A stretch of 64,000 nt of DNA from Tetranychus cinnabarinus (taxonomy: Eukaryota > Arthropoda > Arachnida > Trombidiformes > Tetranychidae), in the NCBI GenBank assembly GCA_022266195.1, contig WHVY01000010.1, positions 384,501 to 448,500 of the forward strand, written 5' to 3'. The notes under the pieces were generated by a model. That model saw only the letters and a list, made by a program, of their open reading frames with translations, made no database searches and was not told the origin of the DNA. Both the position numbers and the translations under genes were made by a program. Below, one piece after another: positions 1 to 11,836 of this stretch (positions are counted from its first letter, which is position 1; each line of letters opens with the position of its first letter).

Positions 1-1146
1 TTGGCCTCCTTTTAAAGACACATCGAGTTGCAATTAAAATATTGTTGGGCTTGATTACATCGTAAATGATCTGTTTCAAGCTTTTTTTGTTCACTTTAGC
101 ATTCAAGCTAGAAGTTTCATCAACTTTAACGGGTTCATTGCTTTTAGTTTCGTCGACAGAGTCATACAAAAATATCACAACCCAAATAGCAGCAAAAATT
201 GCACACACGGAAGACACAATATAAACACCGATGTAATTCCGAAGTTGATTTGCAAACCAAGGTTTAGATGCAACGATTCCACCTCCTGCAAGGTTAGCAA
301 TTGGTATAGCTGGGAACAGACGAGGGAAAAAGTATTAATGGTGAGCAATCAAGAGGACCCACAATTACTTACTTGCAAACAAAAAGAGCTCTAATACTGT
401 AAATCTGATGGATCGATACTTTGCTGGAGTTTTTTTCGTGGCATAAGTGTAAGTTCCTACCGAGACTAAGGTTCCACTTCCAGTTAAAACGGGTACCAGA
501 CATGTGAGTAACAACAAGTATGGATCTGAAATGGAACCAGGAAATGCATTGTAAGTAAAGTATCAACATTCACCAGTTGCGAGTTAAACCACAATAAATT
601 TTTGGTTTCAATATTACACGAAGATGAAACCAAGATGTATTAATACAACTCATTTAACAAAAGCAAATCAACTGTCGAGATAACGAGAGTAACCTAATGA
701 CTGTAGTCAACTAGGTTGTTGTGATCTACCATCTTACCCATTTCAAAGTATATACATTGATAGATGGCCATAATGTTTGCACAAACATTTGCCATTGCAG
801 CAACACCAAGTAAATAACGCAAATGACTTGGATATTTATCAACCCAATAACCCATTATGAGTGATAAAAAAATACTCGGAATTGTGGTCATTAGAGTTAT
901 GTACAGTTTAAGTGATGTCGTTTCTTTTAAAACTTCATTTTGTATTGTTTCAAAATCAGAAGACTTTTCCAAATTAAAACAATCTGTCTTATTGAGTAGA
1001 TATTTGTTGATGCAAAATTTATCCTGGATTAGTTGATTAAGAGCTAGATTTGGCAGTGAAGTACTGAGAGTAGCGAAAAAAAAGAATAAATCAATTCGAA
1101 GAAGTTTAACAAAATTAAAAATCTCTTTGGCACTGAGTTTTGCCAT
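1..1146 (-). CDS. SLC46/proton-coupled folate transporter-like MFS transporter, 3' part outside window
   Basis: Three exons read on the minus strand: 738..1146 (start ATG at 1146), 373..525 and 1..309, which runs off the window. Introns have GT-AG ends and phases join in frame (exon 1 ends in ATG G, exon 2 supplies AT). Exon 1 gives a cytoplasmic N-terminus, a hydrophobic segment (IDLFFFFATLSTSL), a Cys-rich extracellular loop and a second membrane segment followed by GYWVDKYP, the loop 2-3 signature of the major facilitator superfamily. Exon 2 encodes a PVLTGSGTLVSVGTYTYA segment, and exon 3 a GGGIVA segment and a transmembrane helix before a hydrophilic central loop. Order and loop sequence fit the SLC46 family (PCFT-like solute transporters of the plasma or lysosomal membrane); substrate unknown. 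The gene is divergently arranged with P450-A. A broken duplicate of its 5' end lies at 7905..8046. Confidence 0.72.
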
Positions 1147-1802
1147 TATTTACAACGAAATAAAATGGCAAACTATTCACAATTAAAAAGCAATTTGTTT
1201 CAGAGTGGAGTGGATCGCATTGAAGTGGACATTTATTTGTGATGGAAAACAAAATGATGCTTGAGAACTATTAATCTATTTAATTTATAGAAGCTTATTA
1301 GTGCAGTTTTATGATCGAGATGCAATAAATGTTAACAGACTAAACCATTGTCGAAACATATTAATGTACTTAGGCTGATTTGTTTCAAGTTCATCTGAAA
1401 TTAATCATTTCCAGGAATTCATCTGTTAGTCTGTACACAAGCTACCCTTAACTATCATTTAATCATTCTTATCCTGTAAATCTAATGCAATGGAAGCAAT
1501 TCTCTTGAATTCAAAACATTAAGTATGCAACCAGTGAAATTTATTGGGAAAAATGTAAGGTCTAGCAATCTATTGATGCTATTAACAGCTAAAACCATTT
1601 CATATTATCAAAAAGTAAAATTTTCAGCTCATTTTATGCACGGAATAGTCTAAGTTTAACATTTCCAAGAATATGAACATTTTCGTGTTTTATAAATAAA
1701 AGCATTGAATTTACCTTGTTCATTGTCAATCAGTGTAACCATCTCATCGCGTGAACAACAGTCAACTAATTTATTCAAGTTTAAGTGAACAATTCAGCTA
1801 CA
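1147..1802. promoter_or_regulatory. Divergent intergenic promoter region, SLC46-like / P450-A
   Basis: The 656-bp spacer separates two divergent start codons. On the plus strand a TATAAATA box at 1691..1698 lies 31 bp upstream of the A in a TCATT initiator-like site (A at 1722), a good arthropod core-promoter spacing for P450-A. The same pair is preserved upstream of P450-B. No TATA box was seen for the minus-strand transporter. No coding content. Confidence 0.45.
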
Positions 1803-3471
1803 ATGAACAACTTTATTGATTTATCCACACCTCAATGGATTATTCTTGGTACAATAAGTTTCATTAGCTGGTATTTTTTGTAAGTTTCTTGCATTTACTT
1901 TGATTTCAACCTAACATGGAAGTTGGATATTTTTTTGTATATTTTACTTTAACTAACATCTATTATTACCTATCATTAGTTATGTTAAGCGTAAACGATC
2001 GTTCTGGGAACGACAAGGTGTCAAAGGACCAGAACCTCCTTCCATGATTCCGAGTATTTTAACTGCAAGTTCACCGAAACCTAAACCATTGACGAAAGTT
2101 TATCTTGAAGGTGCCGAAACTTATGGAAAAATTTATGGGTAAGAAAAGGTGAAGAAAAATTTAAAGACTTGGATTTTGAATCTTTATTCTTGTTTTATTT
2201 ACCTCAGAACTTATGATGGTGTAGATCCAACGTTGGTCTTGTCTGAGCCAGATTTACTTCGAGCTGTTTGCGTCAAAGATTTTCACAGTTTCCCTCAAGG
2301 ATTTAACCAAGTTTTCGTCGCTTCAATTGAACGAAATTTCCTAACAGTTTTATATGGCGAAAAATGGAAACGCTTAAGAAGTATACTTACGCCAACCTTT
2401 TCATCGGGAAAGATCAAGAAAATGTTTTACTTGATTAAACTTTGTAATGACGAAGCTCAAAAACAGCTGCTCAAATTGGCTTCTTCGAGTAAACCAGACT
2501 TGAATCCCCCACAATTTTGGAGTGCATACAATTTAGATGTTATAGCAAAGTGTTGTTTTGCTACAAATTTAGACGTTTATAACAGTTCGGGTAACAAGTT
2601 ACTTGAAGTCTTCAACTCAACGTTTTCTAGGAACAAGTATAAGCATCTCTTCATGGCGTTGGCTCCTAAATGGTTGGTTCGACTTCTCGACATGAGTTCA
2701 GTTTCAGTTGAACATATAACTGTTCTTAAACAATTAGCTCTCGCTGTCATTGAACAACGGAAACAAGGTAAAAACAAAACCAATGATTTTCTTCAATTGA
2801 TGCTCGACTCTGAAGCGGATACCCAAGATGGTGAAAAGTTAAAGGATGAAGACAAGAAGTTGACTCCAGATGAGATCGTCTGTTCGTGCATCCTTTTCCT
2901 ACTAGCCGGTCATGAAACGACATCAACCCTGTTGACTTGGGCCTGTTATAGACTGGCTACCAATCCAGATATCCAAGAAAAGTTGTATCAAGAGGTTTCA
3001 CAGGCTAACATTGAAGATTACGAAGTTTTACAAACCCTTTCTTACTTGGATGCTGTGATACAGGAAACATTGCGAATGGATCCTCCAATTTTATTGTTTC
3101 AACGTGTTTGCCATTCTGATACCACTCTACCAGGTATTAATGTTCAAATTGAGAAAGGCACACCAGTCAATATACCGATATATGCAATACACCATGATCC
3201 AGAGAACTATCCTGAACCAGAAGTTTTCGATCCAAACAGATTTCTACAAGGCTCACCCAAACCATTTACTTTCTTACCATTTGGTGCAGGACCTCGAACT
3301 TGCATCGGAATGAGATTTGCTCTAACAAATGCAAAGCTTTCATTGGCTACGTTTGTTCGTAGCTTCCAAGTTTTTACTACAGATAAATATGCAAATCAAA
3401 TTGACCCAATGCCTGGATCTTTGATTAATAGACCTATGTCTATGCTTTTGGAAGTCAAAACAAGATCATGA
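1803..3471 (+). CDS. Cytochrome P450, probable CYP3 clan (P450-A)
   Basis: Three exons, 1803..1879, 1980..2138 and 2208..3471, with GT-AG introns and compatible phases give a 499-residue protein, normal length for a microsomal P450. The first exon is an N-terminal membrane anchor (about residues 10-26) followed by a basic KRKRSFW stretch and a proline-rich hinge (GPEPPSMIP). The I-helix oxygen-activation motif reads AGHETTS, the K-helix ExxR is ETLRMDPP, the PERF-type motif is FDPNRF, and the haem loop FLPFGAGPRTCIG places the thiolate ligand at Cys444. All key residues are present, so it should be an active haem monooxygenase of the ER membrane. I place it in the CYP3 clan from overall sequence, without assigning a family. 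An AATAAA lies at 3605. It is one of two tandem copies; see P450-B. Confidence 0.93.
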
Positions 3472-4780
3472 TGATATGAATTGAAACCAAAGTAATACCA
3501 AAAGTATTCAGAGTTTATAAATATAATAATATTGTATTGTTTTCTGTGAAGTAAGTGAAATTGATCTGTAGCTATTAGCTAATTGTTAAAATGTAATATG
3601 AACCAATAAACATGAAAATAATTATTAATTACATATGTATGTATATTTGAAAGTAACAGTTTTTCATTGTTTTTTCGCTTGATTCAACTGAAGTCGCAAT
3701 AAATCAGTATTCGGTTGGAGTAATAAATGTTTGGATTAACTCATGGAAATAGTAAAAAAAACAAATAAATAGATTAATGCAATATGATTAATGCAGCCAG
3801 TCACAAGTTGAACGTTAACTTGACGGCAATTCCATCAGATTAGTTTGCTTTTAATCAACCTTCATATTAAATATGAGAGTAGCAGGAGTTGAACTACTCT
3901 TTCAACATCATTCTTCTTGTTTGAGTAGACAAACACCAACACATCATGTAATCTCACATAAGTGCTGAGCTATCATGATTCATGGAATAAGATACAGCTT
4001 AAGAAGTTGATAAAACAAATTGTTATCAATTAATAAATGAAATCGTTGTTTTAGCATTACCAGGATAACAAGGGTGACTCCGATTCTGGTTTAAATTTTT
4101 GTCACAATTGTTGCGAATGTTTTCAATATTAACTTGTTCATGCTGCTGCAAATCATTATGAAATCAATGTGAAACAATCGTGATTGTTTCATCCACTATA
4201 TCGCAAAAGTAAACAGACTTATCTGGATCAAGTTATCATGTGAATATTGTACATGTGTTCAAAATGGTGAATTTTATCCTCTTCAACCTGGTTTCCATAT
4301 AATCTACGAGATTGGCTCCATTATTAATTCAAGTTTTTGATGAAAGCTCAATTCAATAAATTGTTGATTTATTGAATAACAGAATTAAATTTACCGGTGA
4401 ATTAGTTGATCTACTTGATCTGTAAACCTGACTCATTGATAGCTTCTAATTGACATTATAGTTTTACATGCAGCAATGAATGGAGAGGTAATATGTTCAT
4501 AAAGATTGATAAAAAGATTTATGCTGATGATGATTAACGATTATACAAAAAGAGCAACTACAATCAACAGAATTCATCTGTAACCATAATAAATTACCAT
4601 TGCATGAATAAAAATGTATTAATATCTTACTGTTTTGTCCTTTGCTATTTTGACTTTTGCTGGTTTGAACCCAAACCATTTTCTGTGCTGCAAAACATTT
4701 GTTTGGTCCTAATTTTTTGATTTAAATCAAAATTTTGTTTCAGTGAACATCTTTTGATTATTTTCTGATCAACTTTCACC
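3472..4780. other. Intergenic, 3' flank of P450-A
   Basis: P450-A 3' UTR with AATAAA at 3605..3610. The rest is AT-rich, with no convincing reading frame, and matches 10343..11836 throughout, as expected of the second half of the tandem duplication. The short minus-strand frame at 4497..4679 has no support. Confidence 0.6.
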
Positions 4781-5071
4781 ATGTTTTTTACACCGAGTCA
4801 ATCATTTTCTGACCTGATGGAAAGTGGACTCCAAGAATCACAAAATGAAAACAATAGTTTATTAAGGACTCTCATACCTGATGAGGGAACAATCAAACAT
4901 TATTTATGTGATGAGCCATCAGCTTATTCCTGTCGACAGTTTTCTAGCTTACTAACAATTACCATGGAAATTGTACAAAATGATTGCTCAGATATGGAGT
5001 TGGATCAGTTAATCCATAAACAAAGTACAACAGAACTTTTATCAATGCTCGTGCATTTAGATAGTTTTTGA
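4781..5071 (+). pseudogene. Truncated LBD-family gene (LBD-1 pseudogene)
   Basis: The first 88 or so codons are nearly identical to the start of the complete LBD-2 gene at 11837, including the shared N-terminal motif (NNSLLRTLIPDEGTIKHYL). After TTELLS the sequence departs abruptly, adds eight unrelated codons and stops at 5071; the whole ligand-binding domain and both downstream exons are missing. The break marks the right boundary of the duplicated block in this copy. It keeps an ATG in the same context as LBD-2 and could still be transcribed, but cannot encode a receptor domain. Confidence 0.75.
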
Positions 5072-5963
5072 GCTGAATTGAATCAATCATAAGCAAAGGA
5101 TTGCATTGGTGAAAGAATGATGATTGTGTATGACTCCATTCTCGAAATATTGAGGCGTAAAGTTTCAAGACCAATGGCCGAAATGAAAAGAACTTTGGGT
5201 AAATTGGAAAAAGTATTCAATCCATGAAGTGGTCCAATAATTTTTATCAACTAACAACAAGTTTCAGCTCTCTAATCCTTTTAGTCACAGAATGCGCAAG
5301 GTTTCAATGAAAATCGAACTTGATCTACAGAAACTCGATTCTTTCAATTGGTCATATTCGCTGCAAATTATAAGACCAGAAAGATTTAACTCTTTTCAAC
5401 CATTTTAGTGCCAAGTTTAGTCATTATTCTAGTAGTTTTTTTGCCTTTATCATAACTATGGTTTTTGATCGTCTCAGAGCATCTTCCGCTGCTAGGATCT
5501 ATTACCAATTAATGGTCTAATTTCAATTTAACGACTTCACTTTGAATTATTTATGCATTATTAAATAGCATAGCATGTAAGCAACCATTTTCAATCACAA
5601 TCATTGTGCGACTAATTTGATGAGCGATTGAATAAAATGTCTAATGATCAATTGTTCTGAGTAGTCGGTAAAATTACGCATTCTATTTATAATCAATGAA
5701 CTTAATTATTACCATTGATATTTGTAGACAGTTAAGAAAATAAAAGACAATTAAACTTATTGATTTATAAATCTTGAAATTCAACATTTTATTGAATCAC
5801 TTGAGTTTATGAATACATTATTAGTTAAATGACGGAGAAAAGTATCGCTTTTTTAAATTCAATATTTGCATATTCGTAAGTGATTTTCAAATGGTGTAAA
5901 GGAAAACTGATAATGGAAACATTTGATCTGTGTAATGAGATTTGTTAATCAGTAATTTACTGT
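5072..5963. other. Intergenic, no gene seen
   Basis: Between the truncation of LBD-1 and the gustatory-receptor-like gene. AT-rich, no homology to other parts of the window noticed, no convincing frame. Confidence 0.5.
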
Positions 5964-7504
5964 ATGATTTCGATGAAACTAAATACTCTTGACGAGTTTA
6001 AATCTTTTATTAATAAATTAAAGCAAGGGCCTAAGCAAACGGCTGTATTAGGATCATACGGAAATTTGATTACGTCTATACCAAGATTGATTGTACGTGT
6101 TATTGGATTTCGTCCAAGTGATGTTGATGATGCCGAAGCAATCAGCAAGATAAAAAAACTCGAATCAATTTGCTTTTCATTCAATATTTTACCAAATGGA
6201 TTCTCCCAAGATTCAAGTGTAACTCCATCAAAATGGACTACAAAAAAATCCATCCTCTACTCAAGCCTAATGACAGTTTCCATCATTCATTTGGCACTGT
6301 TGAGTGTCTTCGATCTGCCTGATCAATGGCTTCTTGTTCTTGGTGACTTTTTTCATCGCCAGAAAAATGGTCGATATTTGTTGCTGAGTGCTTCTATTGT
6401 TGGTGAAATTTTAGGACATTATTGTGTATATTTGATTAAAAACGGGCATTTCACAACTTATAAATTGTACAATTTAATATATGAAAAAGGACTCAAAAGG
6501 GATTCATTAATGTTACTGCCAAAAGTTTCGTTTTGTTGCCATAAATTTAGCAAATGCGTGGCTTTGGTTTGTTTATTTTATTGCGATTACTTTTGGACCA
6601 ATCTTAATCTTCTTTGTAAATTCAACGAATAAACTACCGCAAACATCCATTCAGTTCATCTACAATAGCTTTTGGATTCTCGTCAATTACATAGGAATTG
6701 TTTCTACTTTATACAATACGATATTGGCTGGTGCCCTAGTAACAATGCATTTGTCTTACTTTTATTTTAAAGCTACTCATGTAACCTGGACTGCAGAAGG
6801 TCTCGCGACTAGAAGAGGACACATGAATAAGGCTGACTATATGCTTCATTATAAAACTATTGTTAGTGAGATGATCCAATATCAGAATGAAATTGAAGAA
6901 CTTAATGTAAACATAAAAAACTGGCTCATATTTTTGTACATCGGACTTTCGCCTGCTGCGGATTTCGGAGCCTACATTGCAATCTTTGTTCACATTGATC
7001 AATTTATGGACATTTTCATTGTGATTGTTGCGAGTATTGGCGTTGTGGCCATCGGAGTTTGTTCATACACCAATGGAGTTATATTGACGAAAGTATAAAG
7101 GAATTTCTTTTCTGTTGTCTCAGTCTTTTAATTTGATTCAATTCCCTTTTAGATGAGCTCTTATTGTAAAAACCTAAGGAAGGCGACTAGATGTTTGCAG
7201 TTGAGTGCAAGAGCTTCTATAAAGGTAATATTATTATAGAATGTTTCATATTTCCATAAAAAGATGGATAATTGAATTAACTCTTGATTTCCAGGGAACT
7301 GATTTGCAAGACCGGCTCTCAAGGACTGATATAGCGTTTACTTTCGGTGAACTTCTGGATATGACTTCGAAAGTTTTTGTAATTGTGAGTATCATCTGAT
7401 TATTGGTTTATATTATTAGTTTAACTGGAGTTTTGCATTTCTACTTCTAGTATGTAATTGAAAATATTTGCCTCATCATGATGTTTAAAGTAAACTTTCA
7501 ATAA
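5964..7504 (+). pseudogene. Gustatory-receptor-like gene with one frameshift (GR-A)
   Basis: Exons 5964..7092, 7153..7224, 7295..7384 and 7451..7504, with GT-AG introns and clean phase-0 joins (24 and 30 codons in the two middle exons). The product is multi-helix membrane protein of the insect/mite chemoreceptor type: long cytoplasmic N-terminus, about seven hydrophobic segments, and short terminal exons containing AFTFGELLDMTSKVF, the gustatory-receptor C-terminal region. A single frame change of +1 nt near 6525 (by GCCAAAAGTTTCG) separates the first 187 or so codons from the rest; downstream everything is open. Either a recent pseudogene or an assembly error in an otherwise intact receptor. 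Paralogous in architecture to GR-B at 14309, but the sequences are well diverged. Confidence 0.65.
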
Positions 7505-7904
7505 ATTAATAAAAATTGTTCACCAATCTTGACATTGTGAACAAGTCAACAAATGACCATTTAAGACCGAACTATAAGTCCAATTTTGATAAACTCGGAT
7601 ATCTTTTCTGATGTGGTTCACATTCATCACCGGTTTTCAGTGTTAGGCGGTTTAACCGAAAACTATGATACATAAATAAAAGTTTCATACACAATTCGAT
7701 AGGCCTCATTAAGATCTATCGATTCTCAAATGGTCCAAATTCTTAAATGGTCTCGAAAGTTGCGCACTTGACCTCAAATAACTCAGAAACCGCTGATCTA
7801 AAATTGAAATAATTTTTGAACTCAGCATGTTAAACTCTATCCAGAAAAAAAAGTTGAGTCCTTAACTCCTATGATAAAAAAGTGAAAAATTCTGGAGACC
7901 CTCC
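7505..7904. other. Intergenic, no gene seen
   Basis: 3' flank of GR-A up to the left boundary of the second duplicated unit near 7905. No convincing frame. Confidence 0.5.
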
Positions 7905-8046
7905 TTAAGACAATCTGTCTTAGTTGATTAAGAGCTAGATTTGGCAGTGAAGTACTGAGAGTAGCGAAAAAAAGAATAAATCAATTCGAAGAAGTTTAAC
8001 AAAATTAAAAATCTCTTTGGCACTGAGTTTTGCCATTATTTACAAC
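7905..8046 (-). pseudogene. Duplicated fragment of the SLC46-like first exon
   Basis: Matches 968..1146, the start of the transporter on the minus strand, including its ATG, but has an internal deletion of about 40 bp next to the CAATCTGTCTT sequence and one A missing from the A-run in the GCGAAAAAAAAGAAT stretch, which shifts the frame. It marks the left edge of the second copy of the tandem duplication. Confidence 0.8.
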
Positions 8047-8671
8047 GAAATAAAATGGCAAACTATTCACAATTAAAAAGCAATTTGTTTCAGAGTGGAG
8101 TGGATCGCATTGAAGTGGACATTTATTTGTGATGGAAAACAAAATGATGCTTGAGAACTATTAATCTATTTATAGAAGCTTATTAGTGTAGTTTTATGAT
8201 CGACATGCAATAAATGGTAACATAGACTAAACCATTGTCGAGACTGTTAATGTACTAAGGCTGATTTGTTCCAAGTTCATCTCAAATTAAGAAGAATTTC
8301 CGAGAATTCATCTGTTAGTTTGTACACAAGCTACCCTTAACTATCAATTGATCATTTTTATCCTGTTAATCTAATGGAATGAGCGCAATTCCCTTGAATT
8401 CAGTGAAATTTATTGGGAAAAATGTAAGGTCTAGCAAACCATTGATGCTACCAACAGTTAAAACCCTTTCATGTTATCAAAAAGTAAAATTATCAGCTCA
8501 TTTTATGCACGGAATAGTCTTAGTTTAACATTTCCAAGAATATTAACATTTTCATTTTTTATAAATAAAAGCATTTAATTTACCTTGTTCATTGTCAATC
8601 AGTGTAACCATCTCATCGCGTAAACAACAGTCAACTAATTTATTCAAGTTTAAGTGAACAATTCAGCTACA
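8047..8671 (+). promoter_or_regulatory. Duplicated promoter region of P450-B
   Basis: Copy of 1147..1802 with small deletions. The TATAAATA box (8560..8567) and the TCATT initiator-like site 31 bp downstream (A at 8591) are conserved, so this gene should retain the same core promoter. There is no functional divergent partner here because the transporter fragment is broken. Confidence 0.45.
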
Positions 8672-10342
8672 ATGAACAACTTTATTGATTTATCCACACC
8701 TCAATGGATTATTCTTGGTACAATAAGTTTCATTAGCTGGTATTTTTTGTAAGTTTCTTGTATTTACTTTGATTTCAACCTAACATAGGAAGTTTTTTTT
8801 AATATTTTACTTTAACTAACATCTATTATTACATATTATTAGTTATGTTAAGCGTAAACGATCGTTCTGGGAACGACAAGGTGTCAAAGGACCAGAACCT
8901 CCTTCCATGATTCCGAGTATTTTAACTAAAAGTTCACCGAAACCGAAACCTAAACCATTGTGGAAAGTCCATCTTGAAGGTGTCGAAACTTATGGAAAAA
9001 TTTATGGGTAAGAAAAGGTCGAGAAAAATTTAAAGACTTGGATTTTGAATCTTTATTCTTCTTTTATTTCGCCAGAACTTATGATGGTGTAAATCCAGCG
9101 TTGGTCTTGGCTGACCCAGATTTACTTCGAGCTGTTTGCGTCAAAGATTTTCACAGTTTCCCTCAAGGATTTAACCAAGCTTTCGTCTCTTCAATTGAAC
9201 GAAATTTCCTAACAGTTTTATATGGACAAAAATGGAAACGCTTAAGAAGTATACTTACGCCGACCTTTTCATCGGCAAAGATCAAGAAAATGTTTCACTT
9301 GATTAAACTTTGTAATGAAGACGCTCAAAAACAGCTGTTCAAATTGGCTTCTTCGAGTGAACCAGACTTGAATCCTCCACAATTTTGGAGTACATACAAT
9401 TTAGATGTTATAGCAAAGTGTTGTTTCGCTATGAATTTAGACGTTTACAACAGGTCGGGTAACAAGTTACTTGAACTCTTCAACTCAACGTATACTAGTA
9501 GCAAGTATAAGCATATCTTCATGGCGTGGGCTCCTAAATGGTTGATTCGACTTCTCGACATGAGTTCAATTTCAGTTGAAAATTTAAATACTCTCAAACA
9601 GTTAACTTACGCTGTCATTGAACAACGAAAACAAGGTAAAAACAAAATCAATGATTTCCTCCAATTGATGATTGAATCTGAAGCGGATACCCAAGATGGT
9701 GAAAAGTTAAAGGATGAAGACAAGAAGTTGACTCCAGATGAGATCGTCTGTTCGTCCCTCCTTTTCCTATCAGCCGGTCAGGAAACGACATCAACCCTGT
9801 TGACTTGGGCCTGTTACAGACTTGCTACCAACCCAGATATTCAAGAAAAGTTGTATCAAGAGGTTTCACAGGCTAACATTGAAGATTACGAAGTTTTACA
9901 AACCCTTTCTTACTTGGATGCTGTGATACAGGAAACATTGCGAATGGATCCTCCAATTTTATTGTTTCAACGTGTTTGCCATTCTGATACCACTCTACCA
10001 GGTATTAATGTTCAAATTAAGAAAGGCACACCAGTTAGTATACCGATATATGCAATACACCATGATCCAGAGAATTATCCTGAACCAGAAGTTTTCGATC
10101 CAAACAGATTTCTACAAGGCTCACCCAAACCATTTACTTTCTTACCATTTGGTGCAGGACCTCGTACTTGCATCGGAATGAGATTTGCTCTAACAAATGC
10201 AAAGCTTACATTGGCTAGATTTGTTCGTAGCTTCGAAGTTTTTACTTCAGATAAATATGCAAATCAAATTGACGCAATGCCTGGATCTTTTGTGAATAGA
10301 CCCGTTTCTATGCTTTTGGGAATCAAAACAAGATCATCATGA
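8672..10342 (+). CDS. Cytochrome P450, probable CYP3 clan (P450-B)
   Basis: Exons 8672..8748, 8843..9007 and 9076..10342 give 502 residues. Intron positions and phases are identical to P450-A; the three extra residues come from a duplicated lysine-proline pair and its neighbour in exon 2 (SPKPKPKP). I-helix AGQETTS (His of copy A is Gln), K-helix ETLRMDPP, FDPNRF and the haem loop with Cys446 are intact. Differences from copy A cluster in the middle of the protein, around VYNRSGNKLLELFNSTYTSS and MAWAPKWLIRLLDMSSISV, the F-G helix region that forms part of the substrate pocket in P450s. The C-terminal half is almost unchanged. Likely a recent tandem paralogue with altered substrate range (inference). 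AATAAA at 10479. Confidence 0.93.
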
Positions 10343-11836
10343 TATGGATTGAAATCAAAGTACCAAAAGTATTCAGAGTTTACAAATATAATTACATTGT
10401 AACGTTTTCTGTGAAATAACTTAATTAACTGAAATTTAATCTGTAGCTATTAGTAATTGTTAAAATGTAATATGAACCAATAAACATGAAAATAATTATT
10501 AATTATATTTGAAAGTAACAGTCTTGTTATTGTTTTTACGCTTGATTCAACTAAAGTCGCAATAAATCCGTATTTTATGCTCATTTGATTAGAGCAATAA
10601 TGTTTGGATTAATTCATGGAAAAACAAAAAACAAATAAAAATTATTAATGCAATATGATTAATGCAGCCAGTCACAAGTTGAACGTTACCTTGACGGCGA
10701 TTCCATCAGATTAATTTGCTTTTAATCAACCTTCATATTAAATATGAGAGTAGCAGGAGTTGAACTACTCTTTCAACATAATTCTTCTTGGTTAAGTAGA
10801 CAAACACCAGCACACCATATAATCTCACATAAGTGCTGAGCTATCATGATCCATGGAATAAGACACAGCTTAAAAAGCTGAAGAAATCCTAAAAAGATAA
10901 ACAAATTTTAGACAACTAATAAATGAAATATTTGAAAAAACTCGTTGTTTTAGCATTACCAGGATAACAAGGGTGGCCAATTCTAATTTCGTTTCAAATT
11001 TTTGTCACAATTGTTGCGAATGTTTTCCAATATTAGCTTGTGCAGGCTGCAGCAAATAATTATGAAATTGGGTGTGAGACAATTGTGATTGTTTCATCCA
11101 CCATATCGTAAAAGTAAACAGACTTATCTGGATCAAGTTATCATGTAAATCTTGTACATGTGTTCAAAACGGTGAATTTTTTATCCTCTTCAACCTGGTT
11201 TCCATATAATCTACGAGAATGGCTTTTATTATTAATGCAAGTTTGTGATGAAAACTCAAATCAATCAATTGTTGATTTTATCGTCAAAATGATCGGAAAT
11301 GTTTTGTTCAAATCGATGCTAAATTAAATTTGTTTATTTTTCTATTCTCTTTCTTTTACTGAATAACAGAATTAAATTTACCGGTGAATTAGAAAAGTCA
11401 ACATTAAAACTGTTTTCCATCATTATCTACCTGATCTGTAAACCTGACTCATCGATAGTTTCTTATTGACATTCTAGTTTTACATGCAGCAATGAATGGA
11501 GAGATAATATGTTCATAAAGATTAAAAAGATTTATGCTGATGATAATTAATGATTATACAAAAAGAGCAACTATTAATACAATCACCAGAATTAATCTGT
11601 AAACCATAATAAATGAAAATTCAGGCAAAATAAGCAACTAACCTGACTACTGGTGAACCATTGCATCAATAAAAATGTATCTTACTGTTTTGTCCTTTGC
11701 TATTTTGACTTTTGCTGTTTTGAACCCAAGCCATTTTTTTTGCTGCAAAACATTTGTTTCATCCTAATTTTTTTATTTTCATCATATTCATTGTTTCAGT
11801 GAACATCTTTTGCTTATTTTCTGATCATCTCTCACC
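10343..11836. other. Intergenic, 3' flank of P450-B
   Basis: Counterpart of 3472..4780, with an extra segment of roughly 100-150 bp around 11280-11440. Contains the P450-B 3' UTR and the presumed LBD-2 promoter. No gene seen. Confidence 0.55.

Noticed and set aside
5964..7504. Two separate adjacent genes
   Set aside because: The second frame has no independent start context and completes the receptor topology of the first after a one-base shift.
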